Assembly (NCBI RefSeq): GCF_009831215.1 | Contig: NZ_WUTW01000005.1 | Location: 419,544-483,543 of the forward strand | Direction of reading: 5' to 3' | From: Actinomadura rayongensis | GTDB lineage: Bacteria > Actinomycetota > Actinomycetes > Streptosporangiales > Streptosporangiaceae | Length of the DNA: 64,000 bases | Part shown: one piece after another, positions 17,660 to 25,740 of the stretch | Layout: every line of letters starts with the position of its first letter | How positions within the stretch are numbered: position 1 is the stretch's first letter | Notes under the pieces: model-generated | The model's input: only the letters and a program-made list of their open reading frames with translations | What the model was told of the DNA's origin: nothing | The model's database searches: none | Translations under genes and position numbers: made by a program

Positions 17660-18985
17660 TCAGCGCCGGTACAGGTTCAGCTTGTCCTCGCCGACGCGCT
17701 CGCGCAGCTCGGGGTCGTCCACGCCCTGGCCCTCGGCGGTCGCGCCGCACAGCACGGCCACCTTGCCGATGTGCCGGTTCGTCTGGACGGCCCGCGTCGC
17801 GTCCCCGGCGCCCTCCAGCGGGAACACCGCCGACAGCGTCGGGTGGATCATGCCGAGCCCGATCAGCCGGTTCGTCTGGACGGCCTCGTGGTAGTTGAAG
17901 CCGTGCGAGCCGATGATGCTCTTGAGCCGCATCCACAGGAAGCGGTTGTCGTACTCGTGCTTGAACCCGGTGGACGAGCCGCACGTCACGATCTTCCCGC
18001 CGCGCTTGGCGACGTACACCGACGCGCCGAACGTCTCACGGCCGAGGTACTCGAACACGATGCCCGGGTCCTCGCCGACCTGCCGCCGGATCGCCTCGCC
18101 CAGCATCCGGCCCGCCTTCGGGTGCCGCAGACCCTGCTCGCCGAGGTCCAGGTCGTTGCGGTTGATGACGTAGTCGCAGCCCTGCGCGCGGACCAGCTCG
18201 GCCTTCTCGTCGGACGACACCACGCCGACCGGGATCCCGCCGCCGTTCTTCACGAACTGCGTCGCGTACGAGCCGAGCCCGCCGGTCGCGCCCCAGATCA
18301 GCACGACGTCGCCCTGCTTCATCCGCGCGCCGTGCGAGCCGACGAGCATCCGGTACGCGGTGGCGGCGCACAGCGTGTTCGCGCCGGCCTCCTCCCACGT
18401 CAGGTGCTTCGGCTTCGGGATGAGCTGGTTGGCCTTGACGATGCAGTACTCGCCGAGCGAGCCGAAGTTCGTCTCGAAGCCCCACGCGAGCTGCGTCTCG
18501 CTCATCATGCCGTCGTCGTAGGAGCCGTGGTCCTCCTCGTCGACGTACGACGGGGACAGGACGACGCGGTCGCCGACCTTCCAGTGCTTGACGCCCGCGC
18601 CCGTCCGGACGACGACGCCCGAGCCGTCCGAGCCGAGGATGTGGTACGGCAGGTCGTGCCGGGCGCCGTACCAGCCCTGGCGGCCGAACTTCTCCAGGAA
18701 CGCGAACGTCGGGACCGGCTCGAAGATCGCCGACCAGACGGTGTTGAAGTTGATCGCCGCCGACATCACCGCGACGACGCACTCGTCCGGGGCCAGCTCG
18801 GGCATGTCGACCTCGCCGACGTGCAGCGACCGGCGGACGTCCTTGTCCTTCTCGCCCTCGAAGATCCCGACCTCGTCCTTGAGGGTGAACGCGGCACGGA
18901 ACCGGGTGGGCAGGTCGATGTCCAGGAGTTCCCGCTCGCTCGCGCCGTTGCGAGCCGCTTCGAGCAGTGCGTCGGACTGGGCCAT
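17660..18985 (-). CDS. ccr: Crotonyl-CoA carboxylase/reductase (enoyl-CoA reductive carboxylase)
   Basis: This 441-residue medium-chain dehydrogenase reductively carboxylates 2-enoyl-CoA with NADPH and CO2 to give alkylmalonyl-CoA. The CO2-binding residues known from the Kitasatospora enzyme are present: Asn81 (AINFNTVW), Phe170 and Glu171 (WGFETNFGS), and the His in SHGFNYHE (366). The NADPH loop is WGATGGLGSY. This marks a true carboxylase rather than a plain reductase. GGAGGAAAC precedes ATG 18985. It starts 30 bp after the PKS stop on the same strand, so it very likely supplies the PKS with an ethyl- or longer alkylmalonyl extender. Confidence 0.95.
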   Translation of the reverse strand: MAQSDALLEAARNGASERELLDIDLPTRFRAAFTLKDEVGIFEGEKDKDVRRSLHVGEVDMPELAPDECVVAVMSAAINFNTVWSAIFEPVPTFAFLEKFGRQGWYGARHDLPYHILGSDGSGVVVRTGAGVKHWKVGDRVVLSPSYVDEEDHGSYDDGMMSETQLAWGFETNFGSLGEYCIVKANQLIPKPKHLTWEEAGANTLCAATAYRMLVGSHGARMKQGDVVLIWGATGGLGSYATQFVKNGGGIPVGVVSSDEKAELVRAQGCDYVINRNDLDLGEQGLRHPKAGRMLGEAIRRQVGEDPGIVFEYLGRETFGASVYVAKRGGKIVTCGSSTGFKHEYDNRFLWMRLKSIIGSHGFNYHEAVQTNRLIGLGMIHPTLSAVFPLEGAGDATRAVQTNRHIGKVAVLCGATAEGQGVDDPELRERVGEDKLNLYRR

Positions 18986-19015
18986 GTTTCCTCCGGGTTG
19001 GCGGGGCGGTCGAAC

Positions 19016-22000
19016 TCAGCGGGCCGGTGCGGCCTTCCTGTCCCGCGCGGCGAGCCGGGTGTCCAGGTTCCTGGCGAGCGCTTCCACGGCGGGCGGGTCG
19101 AGCAGGTTGAGGTGATGCGCGCCAGCGATCGGCACGATCTCCAGGTCCGTGCAGTACGGGCCGAAGCCGTTGGTCCCGTCCAGGACATAGCGGGCGTCCC
19201 GGACGGCCCAGGGCGTCTCCTCCGGCGCGTAGTACAGGACGACCTTCCCGTCGTAGTGACCGGGCCGGTACGCCTCCAGGGAGCGGGTGTCCTGGTGGGA
19301 CGTGAGCTGGTGCGTCAGCGCGGCGGGCGGGATGTGGTCGACGAGCGGCGCGGCGCGTTCGAGGACGAGCGCGAACTGCGCCTCCTCGTCCAGCCCGGCC
19401 AGCTCGTCGTAGCCGAGGCTGACGTCGAGTTCGTACGTCTCGTTGATGTAGTCGGCGAACGCGGAGAAGCGGCGGGCGAGGCTCTCGGACTCGTCGTCCA
19501 CGGCGAGCGGGAAGCCCGCGTCCAGCAGCGCGACGAACTCGACCTCGCGGCCGGCGGCGGTGAGCTGCCGTGCGGTCTCGTAGGCGACGACGCCGCCGAA
19601 CGACCAGCCGCCGATCCGGAACGCGCCCTCGGGCTGCGCCGCGACCAGGTGCTCGGCGTAGCGGGCGGCGCGCTCCTCGACGGACGGGGCGTCCTCGAAG
19701 CGTTCGAGTCCGTACACCGGCTGGTCGCGGCCGAGCAGCGCCACGAGCTGCCGGTAGCAGGCCGTGGTGCCGCCCGCCGGGTGCGCGAGGAACAGCGGGC
19801 GCCGGTCGCCGCCGGTCCGCAGCGGCCGGACGGTCTGCCGCGCCGCCTCCTCGTCCGCCGCGCGCAGGTACTCGGCGACGTGCTCGGGGGTCGGCGTGGC
19901 GAACAGCTCGGTCCGCGCGACGGCGCTCGCGCCCGCCGCGGCCAGCTCGCGGTTGATCAGCGCGGCGGCCTGGTCGGCCTGGTGGTCCTGGCCGCCGAGG
20001 TCGGCGAAGAAGTCGGCGGTGGCGCTGACGCGGTCGAGCCCGAGGACGTCCTCGAAGATCCGGACGGCGAGCCGCTCGGCCTCGTCGCGCGCCAGGACGT
20101 ACCCGGCCTCGGCGTTCGACACGGCCGAGCCGCCCGTGGCGGGCGCGGGCGCGTCCGACAGGCCCAGCTCGCCGGCCGCCCACTCCTCGAAGACGTTGAC
20201 GCTCGCGCCCTGGAGCAGCACCGACGCCGGGACCGTCAGCCCGAGGTCGTGCTCCACGCCGCTCTTGATCCGGACGGCGACCAGCGAGTCCAGCCCGAGG
20301 TCGGTCAGCGGGATCGCGGGGTCCAGCCGCTCGGGCGCGAACCCGAGGACGGACGCGATCCGGTACCGCACCTGCGCGGCGATCGCGGCCCGCGCGCTCG
20401 CCGGGTCCAGCTCCTTCACCGCGTCGATGCCGGGCCAGTCGGCGGCGACGCCGTCCGCGCCGAGTTCGGCGGCGGCGGCCGTCAGCGCCGCGAAGTACGG
20501 CATGTTGCGGATCTCGGGGAACAGGCCCACGGCGGCGGCCGGATCGAACCGCAGGACGCCGGTGTCGGCGCGGTCGAGCGCGAGCAGCGCCTCCAGCGCC
20601 TCGGCGCCCTCGGCCGGGCTGATCGGCTCGATGACCGCGACGGCCGTCTCCGCCGCGCCGCCGACCTGCGACCACGTGCCCCAGTCGATGGCGGTGCCGG
20701 GACGTCCGTGGGCGCGGCGCTCGGCCATCAGCGCGTCGATGGCGGCGTTGGCGGCGGCGTAGGCGGCCTGGCCGGGCGAGCCGAGCAGCGCGGCGGCGGA
20801 CGAGTGGACGACGAACCAGTCCAGGCCGTCGCCGGTGCCGAGCGCCGCGTCGAGCCGCCGCGCGCCGGTGACCTTGGCGGACCAGACGCGGTGCAGGTCG
20901 TCCGCGCCGAGGTCGGTGATGAGGCGGTCGTCGATCGCGCCCGCGCCGTGGACGACGCCGCGCAGCGTCAGCCCGCCCTCGCGCGCCGCCCGGACGAGCC
21001 GTTCGGCGGTGCCGGGCTCGGCGATGTCGCCGAGGACGACCGCGATGTCGGTGCCGCGCTCGCGGAGCCGCGTGATGGCGCGTTCGGCGTCCGGGCCGGG
21101 TCCGGACCGGCCGGACAGGACGATCCGGGCGGCGCCGCGCTCGGCGAGCAGCGTCGCGGTGACGAGCCCGATGCCGCCGTAGCCGCCGGTCACGATGTAC
21201 GCGCCGCCGCGCCGCACGACCTTGCGCGGCGTCACGTCCGGCAGCGCGGCCCGGTCGAGCCGCGCGACGCGGCGGACGCCGCCGCGCCAGGCGACCTCGC
21301 GGGCGTCGGCGTTCGCGACCAGCTCGGCGACCAGGTCGGCCGGACGGTCCACGTCCACGAGCGTCGCGCGCTGGACGGTCCGCTCGAACGCCAGCACGCG
21401 GGTCAGCGCGCGGACGTGCGCCTGCTGGTGCAGGCCCGCCTCGCCGGGCAGGACGCTCAGCGCGGCGCGCGTCGCGATCCACAGCCGCGGCCCGTCGGGC
21501 AGCGCGGTGGACAGGCGCGCGACGGCGAGGACCAGGTTCTCGTCCACCAGCGACGGCGGCGGGACGAACAGGACATCGCTCGGCGTCCCGTCGACCCCGG
21601 CGTCCAGCGCGCGGCGGACGACCGCGTGCCCGGCCTCGGCCAGCCCGGCGGCGACGGCGCGGGCGAGCGCGTCGTCGTCCTCGGCGAGGATCTGCCAGGC
21701 GCCGGCCTCGGCGCGCGGCGCGGGGACGTCGGTCTCGTCCCACACCAGCTCGACCAGCTTGTCGGCGAGCGGCACGGGCACGTCGGAGCGCTCGGCGCGG
21801 CGCAGCACGATCCCGGTCGCCTCGGCCAGGATCTCCCCGCCCGGTCCGGCGATCTGGAGCGCGCCGAGGACGTCGTCGCCGTCGTGCGTCACCGCGACGC
21901 GGACGTGCCCGCCCCGGTGCGTCGGCCCGTGGACGCGCAGCGCCCCGATCGTCTCGGCCAGCCACACGCCCGGCGTGCCGGTGACGGTCTCGGCCTCGGC

Positions 22001-25000
22001 GGACAGGACGCCGAGCGCCCGGTCCAGCACCTCGGGGTGCAGCCGGTAGTGGCGGCTGCCGCGCTCGGCGCCCGCGACCTCGGTGACGGGCCCGGCGAAC
22101 TCGCCGGGCACGACCGGACGGGCGTCGGCGCCGACGTCGGCGCTGGCGATGCGCGTCCACGTCCCGGCGGCGGTGCGGGTGTGGATCTCGACGCGCTGCT
22201 CGACCTCGTCGTACGTCGTCGTGACGGTCGTGTGGTCGGTCAGCGCGAGCGGGCGCTCGATCCACAGGCTGTTGACGCGGACGGCGTCCGTCGCGAGCGC
22301 CTCGGCCCCGGCGGCGAGCGCCATCTCCGCGAACGCCGCGACCGGCAGCACCGGCAGGTCGTGGACGGCCGCCCAGGCGTGGACGGCGGTGCCGACGTCG
22401 GCGCGCCAGGCGTGCCGGTCCTCGCCGGGCAGCTCGACGTGCGCGCCGAGCAGCGGGTGCTCGTCGCGGCCCGACCCGGCGCGGCGCGAGGTGTCCAGCC
22501 AGTGCCGCTCGTGCCGCCACGGCGCGTGCGGGACGTCGGTGATCCCGCCGTCGGCCGGCCCGGCGACGGCCAGGCCGTGCGCGGCGAGCAGCGCGAGCTG
22601 GGCGTGGAAGGTCACCGCGTCGTCGGTGTCCTGGCCCTTCGGGGCGCGCTTCAGCGTGTGGGTGACGAGCGCGCCGCTTCCGTCCAGCGTCTCGCCGACG
22701 CCGTGCGACAGGATCGGGTGCGCGTTGATCTCCACGAACGTCCGGTGGCCGTCCTCGGACGCGGCGGCTACGGCGTCGGTCAGCCGGACGGGGTTGCGCA
22801 GGTTCGCGGCCCAGTAGTCCGCGTCCAGTTCGCCGACGCCGCGCGGGTTCTCCAGCGCGGTCGTGTAGAACGCGATGCCCTCGGCGAGCGGGGTGCCCGG
22901 CTCCTCGCCGAGGTCGGCGAGGGCGGCGCGCAGGTCGTCCAGCAGCGGGTCGACCTGCGGGGAGTGCCCGGCGCCCTCGGCCTGCACGCGGCGGGCGAGG
23001 CGCCCTTCGGCCTCGGCCCGTTCCAACACGGTCCCGATCTGGGCGGCGTCGCCCGTCACGACGGTCTGGCGCGGTGAGGAGAACACGGCGGCGTGGACGT
23101 CCGGGAGGTCGGCGGCCAGCCGGGCGACGTCCTGCGCGGACGCGCCGAGCACCGCCATCGCGCCCCCGCCGACCAGGCCGTTCAGCAGCCGGGAGCGGCG
23201 GCAGATGACGCGGGCGCCGTCGGCGAGCGAGAGCCGTCCGGCGACGACGGCCGCCGCGACCTCGCCCATCGAGTGGCCGACGACGGCGGCGGGCGTCACG
23301 CCGTAGGCCTTCCACATCCGCGCGAGGCCGATCTGGACGGCGAACAGCACCGGCATGACCTGCGCCGGGCCGCCGGTCAGCTCCGCGCCGGACTCCAGCA
23401 GGGACCAGAGTTCGGGGCCGTCCTCCTCTGCGAACAGCGCGTCGATGTCGTCGATGGCCTCGGCGAACGCCGGTTCTTCCTCCAGCAGCGCCTTGGCCAT
23501 GCCGGGCCGCTGCGCGCCGTAGCCGGAGAACACGAACACCGGGCGGCCGGGCGTCCCGAGCGCGGTCCCGGACACGACGCCCGGGTGCGGCCGTCCCTCG
23601 GCCAGCGCGGCGAGGCCCGCCGCGAGCCCGGCCCGGTCGCGCGCCACGACGGCGGCGCGGGCGCGGCCCCGGCCGTTGCGTCCGTGCAGGGTGCGCGCGA
23701 TGTCGGCGAGTTCGGCGTCCTCGGGGAGCCAGTCGGCGAGCAGCGCGGCGTGGTCGCGGATCCGGTCGGCGGACGTGTCCGAGAGCGGGAACGTCCGGAC
23801 GGTCAGCGGCTCGCGCTCGACCACCTGCGCGGGCGCGGCCTCCAGCAGCACGTGGCCGTTCGTCCCGCCGAACCCGAACCCGGACACGCCCGCGCGCGGC
23901 GGGTGCGACCGCGCCGGCCACGGGATCTCCTCCGCGACGACCGCGAGCCGCAGCTCCTCGAACGGGATGTGCGGGTTCGGCTCCTTGTAGTGGAGGCTCG
24001 CCGGGATCGTCCGGTGGTGCAGCGCGAGGACGGTCTTGATGAGGCCCGCGATGCCCGCCGCCGACTCCATGTGGCCGAGGTTGGACTTGGCCGTCCCGAT
24101 GAGCAGCGGCTCGTCGGCGTCCCGGCCCGCGCCGAGCACCTCGCCGACGGCCTTGGCCTCGATCGGGTCGCCGATGAACGTCCCGGTGCCGTGCGCCTCG
24201 ACGTAGTCGACCTCGCGCGTGTCGATGCCCGCCGCCGCGTACACGTCGCGCAGCAGGGCGCGCTGGGCGTCGAAGTTCGGCGCGACGAGCCCGTTGGAGC
24301 GGCCGTCGGAGTTGACGCCCGAGCCCTTGATCACCGCGAGCACGCGGTCGCCGTCGCGGACGGCGTCCGACAGGCGCTTCAGCACGACCGCGCCGCAGCC
24401 CTCCGCGCGGACCATGCCGTCGGCGGACGCGTCGAACGCCTTGCAGTGGCCGTCGCCCGCGGTCGCGCCCGCGAGGTCGAACGTCATCGTGACGGTCGGC
24501 GACAGCAGCAGGTTCACGCCGCCCGCGAGCGCCACGTCCGCCTCGCCGTTGCGCAGCGCCTGCACGGCGAGGTGCGTGGAGACCAGCGACGACGAGCACG
24601 CCGTGTCCACGATCATGCTGGGGCCGCGCAGGTCGAGCAGGTACGACAGCCGATTGGCGATGATGCTCAGCGCCGCGCCGGTCGCGGTGAACGCCTCCAG
24701 GGACGCGAGGTCGGACGCCGTGAACGCCGCGTACTCCGGCGCCGACACCCCGACGAACACGCCGGTGCGGCTGCCGCGCAGCGACGCCGGGCCGATGCCC
24801 GCGTGCTCGAACGCCTGCCACGCCACTTCCAGGATGAGCCGCTGCTGCGGGTCCATCGCGGCGGCCTCGCGCGGCGTGATGCCGAAGAACTGGGCGTCGA
24901 ACTCGGCGACGTCGCTCAGGAACCCGCCGAGCTTGGTCGTCTGCGCGAGCAGGTCGGCGACCTCGGGCGAGCCGTCGTCGAACGGGTCCCAGCGGCCCTC

Positions 25001-25459
25001 GGGGACCTCGCGGATCGCGTCGCCGCGTCCGGTCAGGAACCGCCAGTAGTCGGCGGGGCCGTTCAGGTCGCGGTCGCCGCCGGGGAACCGGCAGCCGATG
25101 CCGACGACCGCGATCGGCTCGCGGTCCAGCACCGGACGGGCCTCGGCCGGCTCCGGGACGGGCGCGGGCGCGAGGTCGGCGCCGTTGGCCAGCGCCACCG
25201 ACAGCCGGTTGATCGTCGGGTGCTCCCACACCAGGGTGGCGGGCAGCGAGCGGCCGAGCATCTGCTCCAGGTCGCCGGCGATGGCGACGGCGTCCCGGGA
25301 CGCGAGGCCGAACTCCTCCAGCGGACGGTCGGCGTCGACCTCGTTCTCGGCGATCCGGGAGCGGCGCGCGATCTGCTCGATGAGGTGCCGGCGAATCACG
25401 TCCTCGCCGATGCGCGTGTCGCCCTGCGCGGCTCCCGAACGACCACTGCTGCTCTGCAT
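19016..25459 (-). CDS. Type I polyketide synthase: ACP-KS-AT-DH-KR-ACP-(degenerate ACP)-TE
   Basis: This 2147-residue one-protein PKS has these domains in order. The N-terminal ACP spans 20-95, with Ser54 in GLASRD. The KS spans 115-540, with Cys288 in DTACSSS, His423 in EAHGTGT and His463 in NLGHMES. The AT spans 640-930, with Ser730 in GHSMGE. The DH spans 1001-1225, with probable His1033 and Asp1146 and an eroded first motif. The KR spans 1405-1600, with TGGYGGIG, Tyr1567 and a B-type LDD-like IDD. The second ACP has Ser1725 in LGLDSL. A third carrier-like domain reads LGGQDHQ with no Ser. The TE spans 1887-2147, with Ser1953 in GWSFGG. No ER is seen. The AT specificity site reads GAGH, neither HAFH nor YASH. 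The N-terminal ACP before KS recalls mycobacterial Pks13. ATG 25459 is preferred over 25525. Confidence 0.93.
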   Translation of the reverse strand: MQSSSGRSGAAQGDTRIGEDVIRRHLIEQIARRSRIAENEVDADRPLEEFGLASRDAVAIAGDLEQMLGRSLPATLVWEHPTINRLSVALANGADLAPAPVPEPAEARPVLDREPIAVVGIGCRFPGGDRDLNGPADYWRFLTGRGDAIREVPEGRWDPFDDGSPEVADLLAQTTKLGGFLSDVAEFDAQFFGITPREAAAMDPQQRLILEVAWQAFEHAGIGPASLRGSRTGVFVGVSAPEYAAFTASDLASLEAFTATGAALSIIANRLSYLLDLRGPSMIVDTACSSSLVSTHLAVQALRNGEADVALAGGVNLLLSPTVTMTFDLAGATAGDGHCKAFDASADGMVRAEGCGAVVLKRLSDAVRDGDRVLAVIKGSGVNSDGRSNGLVAPNFDAQRALLRDVYAAAGIDTREVDYVEAHGTGTFIGDPIEAKAVGEVLGAGRDADEPLLIGTAKSNLGHMESAAGIAGLIKTVLALHHRTIPASLHYKEPNPHIPFEELRLAVVAEEIPWPARSHPPRAGVSGFGFGGTNGHVLLEAAPAQVVEREPLTVRTFPLSDTSADRIRDHAALLADWLPEDAELADIARTLHGRNGRGRARAAVVARDRAGLAAGLAALAEGRPHPGVVSGTALGTPGRPVFVFSGYGAQRPGMAKALLEEEPAFAEAIDDIDALFAEEDGPELWSLLESGAELTGGPAQVMPVLFAVQIGLARMWKAYGVTPAAVVGHSMGEVAAAVVAGRLSLADGARVICRRSRLLNGLVGGGAMAVLGASAQDVARLAADLPDVHAAVFSSPRQTVVTGDAAQIGTVLERAEAEGRLARRVQAEGAGHSPQVDPLLDDLRAALADLGEEPGTPLAEGIAFYTTALENPRGVGELDADYWAANLRNPVRLTDAVAAASEDGHRTFVEINAHPILSHGVGETLDGSGALVTHTLKRAPKGQDTDDAVTFHAQLALLAAHGLAVAGPADGGITDVPHAPWRHERHWLDTSRRAGSGRDEHPLLGAHVELPGEDRHAWRADVGTAVHAWAAVHDLPVLPVAAFAEMALAAGAEALATDAVRVNSLWIERPLALTDHTTVTTTYDEVEQRVEIHTRTAAGTWTRIASADVGADARPVVPGEFAGPVTEVAGAERGSRHYRLHPEVLDRALGVLSAEAETVTGTPGVWLAETIGALRVHGPTHRGGHVRVAVTHDGDDVLGALQIAGPGGEILAEATGIVLRRAERSDVPVPLADKLVELVWDETDVPAPRAEAGAWQILAEDDDALARAVAAGLAEAGHAVVRRALDAGVDGTPSDVLFVPPPSLVDENLVLAVARLSTALPDGPRLWIATRAALSVLPGEAGLHQQAHVRALTRVLAFERTVQRATLVDVDRPADLVAELVANADAREVAWRGGVRRVARLDRAALPDVTPRKVVRRGGAYIVTGGYGGIGLVTATLLAERGAARIVLSGRSGPGPDAERAITRLRERGTDIAVVLGDIAEPGTAERLVRAAREGGLTLRGVVHGAGAIDDRLITDLGADDLHRVWSAKVTGARRLDAALGTGDGLDWFVVHSSAAALLGSPGQAAYAAANAAIDALMAERRAHGRPGTAIDWGTWSQVGGAAETAVAVIEPISPAEGAEALEALLALDRADTGVLRFDPAAAVGLFPEIRNMPYFAALTAAAAELGADGVAADWPGIDAVKELDPASARAAIAAQVRYRIASVLGFAPERLDPAIPLTDLGLDSLVAVRIKSGVEHDLGLTVPASVLLQGASVNVFEEWAAGELGLSDAPAPATGGSAVSNAEAGYVLARDEAERLAVRIFEDVLGLDRVSATADFFADLGGQDHQADQAAALINRELAAAGASAVARTELFATPTPEHVAEYLRAADEEAARQTVRPLRTGGDRRPLFLAHPAGGTTACYRQLVALLGRDQPVYGLERFEDAPSVEERAARYAEHLVAAQPEGAFRIGGWSFGGVVAYETARQLTAAGREVEFVALLDAGFPLAVDDESESLARRFSAFADYINETYELDVSLGYDELAGLDEEAQFALVLERAAPLVDHIPPAALTHQLTSHQDTRSLEAYRPGHYDGKVVLYYAPEETPWAVRDARYVLDGTNGFGPYCTDLEIVPIAGAHHLNLLDPPAVEALARNLDTRLAARDRKAAPAR

Positions 25460-25563
25460 GCGCGGGGTTCCCCCAACTACGGGATCGTTCGAAGCGGAGG
25501 GACCACGATGACCCAGGATCGTCACCTCACGATGCGCACCCAGGCAACTTTTCTCCGTATTTC

Positions 25564-25583
25564 CTTGTCATGGTCGTGACAAG
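25564..25583. promoter_or_regulatory. Inverted repeat between divergent PKS and MFS genes
   Basis: CTTGTCA and TGACAAG form perfect 7-bp arms with a 6-bp spacer in the 281-bp region between the PKS start (25459) and the exporter start (25741). It is well placed for a dimeric repressor controlling both directions. No other gene is visible in this gap. Confidence 0.4.
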
Positions 25584-25740
25584 ACGGACTGGTCAGACGT
25601 GTGGCGTGATGGGATAGTTTCGACATCGCTGTAACGGGCTAACGGTGTGCACCGAGATGTCGATGTACCGGAACAATACCCAGCGACGGAACTAGGGGGA
25701 AGCGGACGATCCCCCCGCAGGCGGCGGGGCCTGTCGCCGC

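Noticed and set aside
17771..23077. Very long plus-strand open frame opposite the PKS
   Set aside because: It is the antisense shadow of high-GC coding DNA. The minus strand has complete PKS domains with all catalytic motifs, while the plus frame has none.
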